Positions 13,652-24,829 are shown, counted from the first letter of the stretch. The stretch is 64,000 nt of DNA from Acanthochlamys bracteata (GCA_019914995.1 CM034142.1:1364001-1428000), one strand, 5' to 3'. A program made the numbers and translations. Notes: generated from the sequence alone by a model not told the origin.

Positions 13652-16632
13652 TTATATATATAGGAATAGGATATAGGCCTTAAAGGCACATGTGTACAAA
13701 TGCCGGCCAAAAGTGGCCGGCGAGCTCTCCAAATCCAATCTCCACCGTTGGATATGAAGAACCATGAGTTGAGAACATGTTGATAAAATTTCAGCTCAAT
13801 CGGAATTCGAACCGACCTCCATCGGAACTCTTGATCAAAATGACATAAACTTTGAAATTTGACAAAAGATATATATTTTGTGTTTGTGTCACTTGGATCA
13901 AGAGTTCCGATGGAGATCGGTTCGTATTCCGATTGAGCTGAAATTTTATCAACATGTTCTCAACTCATGGTTCTTCATATCCAACGGTGAAGATTAGATT
14001 TGAAGAGCTCGCCGGCCACTTTTGGCCGGCATGTGTACACATGTGCCTTTAAGGCATACATGTGCCTATATCCTATCCTATATATATATATATATGAAAC
14101 CAGTCAAAAAAGGTATAATAAATTAGCGTGTTCCTTGATATAAAGTTAACATTAGAGCAACACAAGTAATCAAACATTACAGCAGGAAGAGATAAAAGAT
14201 TGTCAGAACTTAATATAAGTATGATTTCACTCACTGCACGAATCACAATGTACTTGTGCCACAAAAGAGACCGTCTTTGTGCACCCTCTTGCAGCTTCAG
14301 CAAAAGAGAGATTTATCTCTACCTATCAAATAACATGCAAACAGAGACAATTAAGAGCCAAAGGGAAATGACAATATTTGAAATTATTTATCAGCCAAAT
14401 GAAAGAAATTTTACATGTATGTCTGCTGCAAACCCTCCTCCTTCACTTTCAAAAACCTGCAAAAAAGCCTCCCTATGGGTGATGCATGAATCAAACAACA
14501 GCAAAAACTAAAACAAGTTAGCATTATTACCTCAGAAAATATTTTATAAAATGTATTAGAGAAGGAATCTCGATTCCAACCATTGAATCCTTTTTCAAAA
14601 TTCTCAGTGCCTTGGTAAGTGTAACGGAAGCCTCTCGCATCACCAGAAGCATATCTTGAATTCTCTGATTTTTGAGAAAATTCCTTCAATTCCATATCAA
14701 AACTAAGGAATTTAGATAATATACTTGGAACATCCACATATTGTACAAAGACATGCATAAGGTTCAAAATGGTCTATAAGGATATGGGTAAGATAGCACC
14801 AGTAAATACCGTGTCATACTGCCTTCTCTTTTCAGGATCTCTTAGTGCCTGAGAATATTTCCAATGGGATAAATAATATTCGTCTCAAACTAAACAAAAT
14901 GCGTAAGTGTAAAATAATAGTTTTTTGAAGAACTAGCCTCGTAAGCATCTCTTATCTCCTGGAACTTCCTTTTCGCCGCAGGATTATTCCTGTTGGCATC
15001 AGGATGATATTTCTTTGCGAGCTTCAAATTTGGCAGTAGTAGAAAAAAATCAGAATCGCAAAGTAGAAGCGTTGAATTAATGAACACAACAATGGGTGCA
15101 GAGACTTTCTTTGAAGCAGAGAAAGAAACAGGGAAAAGCATGGTATTAACATCGGAGTGGGAGATGAAAGTTTAGAAAGCATATCACGTAAAGGAAATAT
15201 TTCTTAGAGTGACAAGAATCAAAATTTTAATCCTTGAAGCTGGAAAAAGCTTACAGCTCTTTAAATAGACTGAATACTCTTCTACATAATCCTAATACCA
15301 CTAGACTTGCCTAAGTAAAGACAGCCTAGTTTTAAAGAAATCCTACTCAAAGTAAACTCTAAAATACAACTCATAAGATAATTCTACCATAACTCAAACT
15401 CTTAAATCAACTAGGACTCTTAAGAACTACTTTCTAACTTAACATGAACCACTGCTTCCAATTTATGAATAGTGATTGACCTCGATCTCTATCAAGGCAC
15501 TGCAACTCCACAACAAAGGACATTTGTATCTAGATATCCAAGTGACAGACGAGAAGTTCGCAGAGCATACTAGTAGGTAAAGGACATGACTCATAAAGCA
15601 TTGGCATTATTGTTGGAACACATAGATCCAGGCATCCTTTAATGAAAATAAAATATAGCCAAATAGGCATTATTTGAAACTAAATAAAATTCTGGGCATG
15701 CAACTTTTTTCTGGTATGTAGCCCATCTGATTTTCATATATCCTTGTTGCATCTCTACAGCTAATCAGTCTACACTTTTAATCACGTCAGCTATCCCAAA
15801 GACCACTTCTCATCTTGTATAAACACAATCAGATTCCTTCATACATAACCTTCATATAACCTTCTATGTGTATTTTCTACCAGTCCAAAGTAATAATCCA
15901 AACCAAATGTCCTACATGACACATGAATGCAATCCTATGCAAGTGGCTCTTTACTTTGCTCCAACCTCAGTTATTCTGTAAGCAGTTAAATAGCCACATT
16001 ATCACCATCTACAGTCATATAGACAATTTTAGATCAAAGCAAATAAAAAAAACATGATTGCAACAAATATAAAACATCTTAAATTCAAAGATACACAGAC
16101 CCATAGACAAATTAAGACTTACAGCATGGAAAGCCTTTCTAATGTCATCTCGCGAAGCATCTCTATGGACTCCAAGGATTTCATAATAATCCCTTTCTTT
16201 AGAGCAGCATTGCCCTATAAATGCAAGTACAAAGAGCAATAAATTAATAGAACTAATACACAGATAGCTTTGCAGAAACACTCGATAAAGAAAAATCATA
16301 CAGCGTACCTGTTGCATGAAAATAACGAACAACAGATGAATTTCCTTCCAAAGCATTCTTATTTCCATTGCTAGCTTTCAAGTCAACTACCAAACAAACG
16401 AAACTAAAATTAACAAATATATACATCAAATGAATTGATTACTACAGATGCTAAGAGATATGCTTTTACTGAAAGTAATTCAAAAATATTTTTAAAAACA
16501 TCCATAAGATTTTACAACATCTAAAGAGATTAAGAAATAAAAAGAAGATAACAAATTACATGCTCTCAGAAATGAAATCCCTCGAATTGATTTCAAACTC
16601 GCTAGAATGATCGAAGCACCAGCTGCAGACAT
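5439..16632 (-). CDS. ATJ1: Mitochondrial DnaJ/Hsp40 co-chaperone (ATJ1-like), 18 exons
   Basis: The protein stimulates mitochondrial Hsp70 in protein import and folding. Coding exons, high to low: 16632-16560, 16374-16309, 16214-16123, 15021-14938, 14848-14810, 14683-14531, 14456-14415, 14322-14235, 10822-10758, 10683-10621, 10536-10464, 9744-9653, 9310-9239, 8116-8060, 7356-7308, 7200-7131, 6949-6860, 5550-5439. The phases join to 1380 nt (459 aa). Residues 1-45 are a likely transit peptide ending in RYFHATG. The J domain starts at about residue 55 (RDYYEILGV) and has HPD at 83-85. All four zinc-finger CXXCXGXG repeats are intact (Cys 209/212, 226/229, 244/247, 258/261). The C-terminal substrate-binding domain follows (AILGGKVEVPTLSG, GDQYVRFKV). 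The last ~20 residues are hydrophobic (TVMLGISAILLIHLVVSKLL). From memory, exon 4 (NRNNPAAKRKFQEIRDAYE) matches Arabidopsis ATJ1 more closely than GFA2. The start is the first in-frame ATG after a 5'-UTR intron. Confidence 0.95.
6290..6515 (-). mobile_element. AT-rich short element, family A copy, in a DnaJ intron
   Basis: The core in reverse reads AAGATCCTACGACATACAAT. The end nearest 6515 has 'tttaagcactcccaaac', the expected inverted terminal motif, and is followed by 'gctcc'/'agctcg' repeats. The copy lies in the last intron of the DnaJ gene. Confidence 0.65.
7084..7112. repeat. G-run plus (GA)n microsatellite in a DnaJ intron
   Basis: A short poly-G run is followed by GA units within the intron just after the exon ending at 7131. 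On the minus (sense) strand this is a CT-rich tract about 20 bases downstream of a 5' splice site. Confidence 0.8.
12050..12398. mobile_element. Fold-back MITE-like element, family B, in DnaJ intron 8
   Basis: The inverted arms include gaatcgacctacatttagcc facing ggttgattcgtcctccaatt, and a 'cttgat(g/a)aag' block on each side of the centre. Family B hallmarks are present: 'catatctaacggtgcag' and 'tgaaattttaccac'. It abuts the next element at a TA-rich junction. The left boundary is uncertain because of an extra local inverted repeat at about 12010-12075. Confidence 0.65.
12399..12789. mobile_element. Fold-back MITE-like element, family B, ~390 bp
   Basis: Two nearly complementary arms of about 170 bp flank a short AT-rich centre (about 12580-12615). 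The left arm has the 'ccaccgttggatatgaag' and 'ggaccacgaattcacctcc' blocks, and the right arm has their reverse complements. The ends read 'gaggaggga' and 'tccctcctc', and both ends lie in TATATA tracts. There is no coding capacity. Such hairpins in a transcribed intron could produce small RNAs; that is inference. Confidence 0.85.
12788..12804. repeat. (TA)n microsatellite between two fold-back elements
   Basis: A run of alternating T and A directly joins the family B element on the left to the larger inverted-repeat element on the right. Confidence 0.85.
12805..13622. mobile_element. Larger inverted-repeat element (~820 bp), family distinct from B
   Basis: Arms of about 200 bp are inverted and diverged. 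The left arm has 'ggagagggtatacgc' and 'gattgcaaatctaa'; the right arm has their counterparts 'gcgtatattg' and 'gatttgcaattgaacgg' in inverse order. The centre (about 13050-13215) holds repeated 'gcgacc' and 'gggttgc' motifs. It is flanked by (TA)n on the left and (CT)n on the right. No open frame resembles a transposase. Confidence 0.8.
13619..13650. repeat. (CT)n microsatellite
   Basis: About fourteen CT units follow the larger inverted-repeat element and precede a TA-rich stretch and the next fold-back element. Confidence 0.9.
13662..14080. mobile_element. Fold-back MITE-like element, family B, ~420 bp
   Basis: Long, well-preserved arms of about 180 bp begin 'aggaataggatataggcc' on the left and end with the matching 'ggcc..tatatcctatcct' type sequence on the right. 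Each arm contains 'atgccggccaaaagtggccg' or its complement. The centre is AT-rich, at about 13850-13895. The element lies between TA-rich tracts. Confidence 0.85.
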
Positions 16633-16654
16633 CAGCAATCGCTCACTAGTAATC

Positions 16655-16771
16655 CTATAACAACAAATGAAACCAGATTCATTTCTTCAAAAATCAAATA
16701 TCTCACAGTAAATACAACGACATAAAACAGATAAAAATGAAGGAATTAATATGGTGAAAATAGTAGCTCAC
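16655..16771 (-). other. Probable 5'-UTR intron of the DnaJ gene
   Basis: Reading the minus strand, an upstream exon ends with CAAAG at 16772 followed by a GTGAG donor. An acceptor TATAG lies just before 16654, 22 bases upstream of the chosen ATG. No in-frame ATG was found in the upstream exon, so that exon is probably untranslated. This is inferred from splice consensus only. Confidence 0.55.
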
Positions 16772-16772
16772 C

Positions 16773-18020
16773 TTTGTCTTATTTCACAGTTATCAGATGA
16801 ATTGGTGAAGAAGGAAGAAAAACTATTAAAAAAAAAAGAACAAACAAAAACCGAGAGAGTGAGAGCGAGTTCGTTCTATTTTCTATTGAGTCTCAAACCT
16901 AAACGGGTCAAATCCAAAATTTCAGACCAGGTTGGTACAAAACCCGAACCAGATTAGTCAACGCGCAGTCGGTTGAACCAGAATCTGAAGCGAACCGATT
17001 ATGTTCACACTCCGTATAGAAGCAGATTCTTATAGAAATCATCGTATGCTTATTAAAAAAAACTATTTCCAAATATAGCATAATTGGGAGAACCAAACCG
17101 GAAGTCAATAAAAAACTGTCCAAATTGATAGTTTTCAGGTTGATCCGATAGATTAAAAGTTTGACTCATCGGATCAGTAGCACCACTGAACTCTACACCA
17201 CAAAAATCACTGTCAAGTGATTATGTTGTTGCTGCCAAAACACTCACATTGCCACACCCGTTACTTAAATTCAATCCGGACATATAACTCCTCACTTTCT
17301 TCCTTTCTTGCGTCGATCAAATATTGATCCCGTCCTAGTAATGCTATTGCCAGTGAAGTGTTATCGGGCATCCGTAGTTTTGGCGATAACGTCTCTAACT
17401 ATTTTTGCAGCTACTTTTGTACATTCTATTACTATTTCTTTTAGGTAAAGTTTGCAGCGAAGCTTCATTGAATACTGGTGACGAGAGAGTAAGTGAAGTA
17501 GTCGGCTCTCCAACATCCATTGTTAATGTTGAGTTCACCAGCGACAAAACAATTTAGCTTGTCTCGCCAATAGTCGGTAGATCGGGTGCCTATGCATGCT
17601 AGATTCACTAAGGTCAGAAATCCGATGGAATTCTCGGATTCAAACAAAACTCTCCACCACTACCTCAGGCGTGGCACTGTTCAACACTTGCTATGACTTA
17701 TCGTCGAAGACAAGAGTGGAAGTATGGACATTGTGTTCCATTTTGCCAGCGGGAGAGGAAAAAAGTTGTGTTTGCTGGTGAAAACAACTCTCGCCACCAA
17801 AAATAAAATAAATAAAAACATAACGAAAAAGTTTTTATTATAGTTTAATCGGGACGATTTATACCAGCGGATTGACGAGTTAATTAAAATATTGTCTGAA
17901 TCAATTCGGATTAAGCTGGTCGATCGTAGATACGATTTTTTTAATGATCCCAATTTGGGTCGACCCGAATAGTTCAACCCGGGTATAACAACTATGCAAT
18001 ATAGAAGCAAAATGGTTTTA
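16773..18020. other. DnaJ promoter side and intergenic sequence with TE-like remnant
   Basis: The first part is the upstream exon and promoter of the DnaJ gene. From about 16.9 to 18.0 kb, paired motifs typical of plant inverted-repeat elements occur ('acccgaacc', 'ggttgaacc' near 16.95 kb; 'gggtcgacccg', 'ttcaacccggg' near 17.96 kb). The short open frames here show no known domain. Confidence 0.4.
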
Positions 18021-18564
18021 AACACTCGCATCTATCAATTGGGTTAGTATTCACTTTTTTCACCAAATATTCAATTTCAAATTCACTTTTAAATATAATT
18101 ATACAAAAATTACTTCTGAACACACTTTTTACTATAATCAAATATAAAACTCTACTCACTTCTTAAACCTATTTAAGAAAAAATTAATTTCTAAAAAGTT
18201 TATTTTTTAGAAACTCATTTCACTATAACCAATGCATACCCTTATATAGAAGATCTTATTTAATATCAAAAAATCCATGTTTTATGTTAAGAAACTTTTG
18301 AAGTATTTGTGTATCTAATTTTTATTTTCACTTTAGCGAGAAAATTTGAGATAAAAATCATTACTGAAATTCGAACACTTTAAACATTTTTCAAGGATGA
18401 ATACCTTAGTTACCAATAAATAACATTGACTGCTTAATTATTCTATGTTTACCATAATGAAAACATGAACGTATTGATTGACCGCAACATAAAGGACCAA
18501 ATGGATTCTCTAAACTAACTACTTTATATTAGATTTGTTATCATCAACTAGCTTAACAGGACGT

Positions 18565-18800
18565 TTAGGAATGCTTATAATACAAAATTTTTCTGAAATG
18601 AAAAATATTTTAGAATTTTTTTAAAAAATAAACTTGACTTTTTGCATAAAAGAAAATTGTATGTAAAAAGATTGTACGACATACAATTTATCTGTATTTT
18701 TTCAAAATTTTTTAAAATGTCAATAAATATTGTAAAATATTTACTGTCAAAAAGTGAGAACTTTTGGAGAAGTAAAAGAAGTCAATAAAATCTGACAAAC
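18565..18800 (+). mobile_element. AT-rich short element, family A copy
   Basis: The start is 'acgtttaggaatgcttata' and the core is AAAGATTGTACGACATACAA, followed by a T/A-rich tail. The order of blocks is the same as in the other copies. Confidence 0.6.
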
Positions 18801-19412
18801 ATTTTCTAAATATAATTGCATGTTAAGGCCTCTTTGGCACTTACAAAAAAAGACAATTTAAAATAAGGCTCCGTTTTGGTTGTTCTGAACCTTTGAGCTT
18901 TTGAAGTAAAATTATTTTATAATACTTCAAGCGGTTGTGAAACTTTTACTTAAACAATCTTTATGTTAAAAAGCATTTAAATAATTTTTACTGTATTATA
19001 TTATTTGATACTTCAAGCTGAATTGGGTGTTTAGTTAAGTTTATGTTTATTTTGAAGGAAGTATATAATAACTAAAATGCCCTAATAATATAATAATTGA
19101 TATATTATTAAAATTTTAAATTATTTTCATATAGTAATTAGTTTTTATAATTTAATATTTGTATAACATAATAAATTTATTAATACTTTTTAATATTAAT
19201 ATTTATAAATTTAATAATGAATTTATTACTAATATAATTTATAATAATGATAATATTTTCTATAAAATTATTAATATCATATTATTATTTTTCAATAATG
19301 CTTTTAATAAAATTTTAATATAAAAATAAAATAATTATTAGACTTTTGGTTCGGTGCGGAATTCATTTTCATATTCGGAATACGAAGAGAAAAGTCGATG
19401 AAGCTTAATGCA

Positions 19413-19556
19413 CAATGGGCAACAAAGGTAAGAAAAGTAACAGAACCAATGTTGTGCGGAAATATGCAAGAAGCAAACCGATTGAAGTCCAAAGAAGGGA
19501 CACCACTAGAGTAAGGGCTTCCCTTTTCTGGCTGAGACCTCAACCCACCCACCTAT
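19413..19556 (+). CDS. Unrecognised short open frame, possibly a first exon
   Basis: An ATG at 19413 opens a 47-codon frame starting MGNKGKKSNRTNVVRKYARS. It is rich in Lys and Arg and stands out from its AT-rich surroundings by balanced codon use. A good splice donor (AGA|GTAAGG) occurs inside it near 19515, which would give a basic first exon of about 34 residues. No downstream exon was identified and the family is not recognised. It may be a gene remnant or chance. Confidence 0.25.
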
Positions 19557-20955
19557 GAAAGTCACCGTATCCTTTCTTTTGAACAGAATTATGGGGCGAC
19601 ATACAACCCGTTCCATATGGAGCCACTATCGCATCGTTTAGTGATATTATTGTAAATTAGTAGTTATTTTAAATTTCTATTAGTTATACAAATATTTTAT
19701 TGCAGAAATTTAAAAAAATTGTAGAAAACTTTAGTTGTAAATATTGTACTAAGTTATACAAATAAATATAGTCACAACTATTGTAGCAATTATAATATAT
19801 TACTAAGAAAAAATACCAGCATAACATTCATAAAAGTTTGTATATTTCATTTGCAATTGCGTCATGACACGCGACTCACCTTCATTAAGATCAAAATCAT
19901 CATAAGATTGAATGGTTGATATACTAGAAGATGCTTTAGCTATTGATAGCATATAACTTTACGTTTATCACTTGCAAATGCATCATCTACTTCTTCAGTC
20001 CTGATATAGTTATGTATCGCCGTTGTCACAATTATGATATTACGATGTACCTTTATTGAATATATTGACATATTGTTTAAAGTTACAAAACGGGCCTTCC
20101 ATATATACCAAATGTATGTTTAGTGATGAATCTGCACAAAGAATATAGAAAGTTGAACTTTTCTTTCTCTCTAGGTGTCCGCATTTGCCGTATCATCGAC
20201 TTCATTGAAAATAATTTAAGGTTCTTTCTCTTCCTGTTGCTGCTTCCTATTATTGGAGAGTTTTGGGACATAGAAAATGATGGCGAAAATAGATCGCTAT
20301 CTGTGACTATAGATCGCTAATCCTAACATCATTGTTATTTTCGTTGTCTTTTAAATATTATGGGTTTTGAAGTGTCTCCACTTAGACTTGTGATGGTGCC
20401 CAAGCCCGTACGGCGCCAACAGTAGCATCATAAAAAACACTATGTAAGGATCACGATATAGATAATTCTTTTTTCTTCAATTTTCTTTAACTTAGGATAT
20501 GTCTAGAAAAAGAAAAAAATTACATTACGAAGAATAAGCTTTTAATATAATAAGCATGAATTGCTAACTAAATTATCTTAATCTCTCTTCTCTCTACGCA
20601 TCTGTAGTCATTGTGTTGCGAGTATAATTTCATTCCAAATCTGGCTTTTTATGAATCAACAATTTATAAGGCTGCAATTAATCTTCATACCATCCTAATA
20701 ATTTTTTAATTATTTTTTCTTAACATCTTCACCAATCCTTGAAATGCTTTTCTTTTTTTACCCCAGCCTTGCATATTAAAATGGGTTCCCAGCTTATTCC
20801 CCTTATGTATCTCTTGCTCACAAAAATTAATAAACTTTAGATGGACATCATCTGTCCATCTAATTGTGTTCATATTTCTTGATCGATGTATTTTTGTTAG
20901 AAATTCCATCTAAAATATAAAATATATAACTCCCTTAAGGCCATCATTATTGAAC

Positions 20956-21230
20956 AAGAGTTTAGAGTTTGGAGTTCAAGGTTTGAGGTTCAAGGTTTGG
21001 GGTTTAGAGCTTAGAGTTTTGAGTTTAGAATTTATGGTATTTGGAGTTTAGAATTTAGGTTTGGAGTTTAGAATTTGGGATTTAGAGTTTAGAGTTTAGG
21101 ATTTAGGGATTAGGATTTTGGAATTAAGATTTAGTTTTGGAGTTTGAATTTGTGTTTTATGATTTGGTGTTTAGGATTTAGAGTTTTGGGTTTGGAGCTT
21201 AGGATTTAGAGTAATTTAGAGTTAAAGTTG
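20956..21230 (+). repeat. Degenerate telomere-like (GGTTTAG-type) repeat block
   Basis: About 270 bp consist almost wholly of variants of gtttaga / gtttagg / gtttgga units with T- and G-rich strand bias. The units resemble the plant telomere unit TTTAGGG but vary in length and sequence. It directly precedes the tandem array that begins at 21.4 kb. Confidence 0.8.
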
Positions 21231-21414
21231 AAGCCTCATTACTCTCAAGCATTATCATTGAGCAATCGTAAGAGCCCAAAACCTTAAACACGCAATTGAA
21301 TAATATGCCATATCAATACAAGGTTTAAGACAATCGAAGCATGTTTATTCTACATGATCAATGTAGCATCTTATGCTCTAAAATTTCATTGACGAGCTTT
21401 CAAACAAACAAGGG

Positions 21415-22975
21415 ACCTAAGCATCTTATTATTTTACAAGACAACAATCTCTCATAAATCATCATATAGTCAGCAATAATAAGTATAGACAACAATGTCT
21501 AAAAAATAATTATAGGACCGGTAAGGATAAATCCACGCAACAATCAAATTTCTTCGGCTAAGATGAATGTATGTTGCATTTCACAGTAATTATATCACTA
21601 ACTATCAAGTCACCCAACCACCTCATTTTATTTTACACTATTGAAAATCGAGTAAAGCGGCTTAAAGCATTTTTACCCAAAACATTTTATTTTTACACAG
21701 TTTTTTGCTTTTTTTAGGCTTAACGTAACAAGGCACCCAACTATCACATTTTAGCATTATATAAAGCAAGAATCTCTCAGAAATCGTCATAGAGCCAGTA
21801 AAGATAAGTATTAGCAACGACTAAATACATTTGGCTAAGATAAGTGTAGCTTGTATTGCATAATAATAATATCATTAACCATCAAGCCATCTAAGCATTT
21901 CATTTCAGATTTCATAATAATAAGGCAGCAATGATCAAAAAAAGTGGTCACAAGATAATAAGGCATCCAACCATATTGTATAGGGTAACAATCCATCAAA
22001 AATCATTATAAAGCTGGTAAGAATAGGCAATAATTTTTTAAAATCATCATAGGGCTAATAAGGATAAATCTAACCAACAACCAAATACGTTTGGATAAGA
22101 TAAGTGTTGCTTGCATGGCACAATAATAGTATTATTAACCATCAAGCCACTCAAGCATTTTATTTCAAATTTTAGGTTAACAAGACAACAATGCTTCAAT
22201 AAAAGAGGATGTAAGATTACAAGACACCCAACTATCTTATATAGTATTTTATAAAACAACAAGCCCACAAAAATATCATAGGGCCAACAAAATAAGCAAA
22301 AGCTCCACAAAAGTTATTATAGGGCCAACGTGGATAAATTTGAGCAACAACCAAGTATGTTTGGCTAAAATTAGTGTAGCTTACATTGCACAATATTAAT
22401 ACCATTAACTATCATGCCACCAAAGCATTTCATTTCGGGTTTACAAGATAACAAGGCAATCATGCCACAAAGAAAAGAGGTTACAAGGTAAAGACAACTA
22501 ACCATCTATTGTACAAGTCAACAAATTTTTAAAAATCATCATAGGGTAAGCAAAAATATGCAATAGTTTCTCAAAAAATTATTTTAAGGTCAATAAGGAT
22601 AAGTGTACAACAATCAAATAGGTTTGGTTAAGATAATTGTAGCTTACATTACACAATGATAATATCATTAACTGTCAACCCATCTAATTTATTTCAGATT
22701 TCAAAGTAACAAGACAACAATGCATAATTAAACGAGGCTACAAGATAACAAGTCATCCAACCATCTTATTTAGCATTGTATTAGATAACAATCTCTCAAA
22801 AATCATCATATAAGCCTGCAGGGATAGGAAACAATCTCTCAAAAATTATTAATAGGGCCAGTAATTATAACTTTAGGCAACAACCAAATATGTTTGGATA
22901 AGATAAAAATAACTTGGATTCCATAATACTAAATATTATTAACCGTCAAGCCATCCAATCATTTCATTCAAGATA
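21415..22975. repeat. Tandem array of ~265-bp units, six diverged copies
   Basis: An anchor close to 'TTTGG(C/A)TAAGATAAGTGT' recurs at about 21554, 21831, 22091, 22361, 22623 and 22893, giving spacings of 260-277 bp. Each unit also has 'cattaaccatcaagcca', 'gcatttcattt', 'aacaa.gca' and 'aaaaatcatcataggg' blocks in the same order. The copies are diverged, so the array is old. No open frame runs through it. Confidence 0.9.
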
Positions 22976-22999
22976 ACAAAGAAATTGTACGCAAATCAC

Positions 23000-23460
23000 A
23001 TAACACAAGCAAAATTGTAATGAAAACAATAACAACAACAGGCCACAACATAAGAAACGCATTTTTTAGTTGTACACCGAATAGATGCATGACAAATCGC
23101 AAGCAAATCGAATATATTACAAAGATAATAATTAATTTTACATGTCCACCGAGAAACGTAGAAGGATCAACAGTGAATTTGCCGAGAAATCGTCGTAAGG
23201 GCGGAGAGATTAAGAGAAGAGATTGTGTGAGAAGCGGTTGTGAAAATCTAAGGCAAACTGCAACTAGAAAAAGAAGGAATTCGTAGATGAAGGTCGGATG
23301 AAGAGATTGAGATCAAGATCGGTGTCAGAGACGAAAAAGAAATTAAGATCGAGAGATGTTGAGGCGGCAGTAGAGAGGATAAAAAAAAAGAGTATGAGAT
23401 ATGGTAAGATAATTTATATATTATTATAATTTTATAACTTTACCATTAATCTTTTACACT
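23000..23460. other. Sequence flanking the tandem array, no firm gene
   Basis: The stretch 23140-23340 is less AT-rich than its surroundings. Read on the minus strand it looks like a pyrimidine-rich exon or 5' UTR (around 'ctcttctcttaatctctccg'), but no coding continuation was found. An open frame on the plus strand has no recognisable domain. Confidence 0.35.
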
Positions 23461-23595
23461 ATGTTTAGTTCGGGTGTTTAAAAAAGGGGATGTAGGGGAA
23501 GGGAAAACGATTCCCTTCCATGTTGTGTTTGGGTTGCAATGAACTGTTGAAAGGAGAGGTGGAATGGAGAAGTAGGGGGAAAAAATCTATTATGC

Positions 23596-24825
23596 ATGAG
23601 TAAAACCATTAGTTCGATTTGGGGTGGAATGGAGGAGACAGAACCGATGGCGCTAGAGTTTTCTCATTCCTGCCTCGCGTCTCTGCTCCCCTATCGCTCC
23701 CGCACTCTCTGCGCTACCTCTCGCTCTCATTCGTCGGTGATCAGCCTCCGCTGCGGTAGATCGACACAAATTGACATCTGTCTGTTTTTCGCTCTCGCTC
23801 CCTCATTCGTCGGCGTTCTGTTTCCGTAAGATCTCGGTCTCTCTTCATTTTCTGATTGAAGTTAGATCTTCTTTTATTCTCTCTAATTTTCTTTTCTTCT
23901 TCTTGAACTTTATTAGTTTCTCAGAATCTCAGATCTGAATAATTTTTTTCTTTTTTTATTTTTTTTGCTCCTGTTGGAATTGTGAGGATGTTTGAAATCG
24001 AATGTCATCTAAATCTAATTCATTGTTTTCTTCACTCCACTTCCTCACCATGATAGCTCCTTTATTATGATTTTTTTACTCCCCTCTATATGGACAATTT
24101 TATTTACTGGAACGGTTTGATTTTGTTTGGTTTTATTTGTTGAGTGAGTTTGATTTGTTTAGTTTCTCTCTTAAATGTTGTGGACGAGAAGTGTTGATTT
24201 AATTTTGTTTGTGGATGTGGTGATCATATGATTCACATCTAATTTGGAAATGATAGATTTTCTTTTTGCTTGTTGCCGTTTATGGGGTAGCTGTTTTTCT
24301 TTTGGGGTGAAAGGTCAATGTTTTTAAGTTCATTAATCTAGTTTATCAGAGATATACAGTGGTTCTAGTTTTGATTGTCTACAAATTGTTCAGAGTAGAA
24401 TTAGATCTTCAATTTTGTTCTTTTGGTGGATTGAAATGTAGGGGATTATTGCTAGTTCAAACAACTTAGTGAAAATCAAATTAAGGACCAACTAAAACAT
24501 CTTCTGTGATTATAGTTTGTCAATCTATTCAGATACATAATACTGGCAGTAGAGCTTGATTTTTATTAGGAATCTTGATATTAGACCACTAGTTGGTAAT
24601 ATATTATGGTAACAAACAATTTTTGTTGATGGTGTAGTTGGTTGAAGATCTGAGTTAGTATTTCCTGTGCCATTTCATTGTCTATGTAGGTCACCTTCTA
24701 GAGAAAGAAAAAATGGTAAACATCTCGTGAAGTTTTTTATTTGCAGTACTAGCCTGATGGATCATCTTACTTGGGTTGCTAGTCTATGGATGCACATGAT
24801 GGCTGAGGGAACTGTTAGAGCATGA
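23596..24825 (+). CDS. Possible novel two-exon small gene or lncRNA
   Basis: A GC-richer block has an ATG at 23596 (or 23629). The frame stays open to a strong donor at 23826 (CC|GTAAGAT). A consensus acceptor (tttatttgcag) precedes 24747. Joining 23596-23825 to 24747-24825 keeps the frame open for 102 aa. The intron is T-rich, as plant introns are. The protein has no known domain and an ordinary, slightly hydrophobic composition. The flanks at 23.47 and 25.85 kb carry 'gtttgggttg' and 'ccaaacaca' motifs typical of transposon ends, so it may be part of a non-autonomous element or a non-coding transcript. Confidence 0.35.
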
Positions 24826-24829
24826 GAGC

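Larger units (their letters stand above)
10823..14234 (-). other. Intron 8 of the DnaJ gene (3.4 kb), loaded with fold-back elements
   Basis: This intron splits the first zinc-finger repeat (Cys-Asp-Ser-Cys | Asn-Gly-Arg-Gly) and is far longer than most introns of the gene. Four inverted-repeat elements sit head to tail between about 12.05 and 14.08 kb, separated by TA or CT tracts. No protein-coding sequence was recognised in it. Between 10.85 and 12.0 kb nothing beyond ordinary AT-rich intron sequence was seen. Confidence 0.85.
18020..20950. other. Intergenic, AT-rich, no gene firmly supported
   Basis: The region contains one AT-rich short-repeat copy (about 18565-18800), a very AT-rich block at 19050-19320 and a 47-codon open frame at 19413-19556 described separately. 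The remaining open frames are short and unrecognisable. Confidence 0.6.

Noticed and set aside
14200..14511. 103-codon plus-strand frame
   Set aside because: It is antisense to DnaJ exons 7 and 8, and its openness reflects the coding strand opposite.
16751..16957. 68-codon plus-strand frame over the DnaJ 5' end
   Set aside because: It is Lys/Glu-rich translation of the purine-rich complement of the 5' UTR and has no support as a gene.
21415..22975. Regular repeats with spacers, considered as a CRISPR-like array
   Set aside because: The units are about 265 bp, diverged along their whole length and in a plant nuclear context, so this is a tandem satellite-type array.
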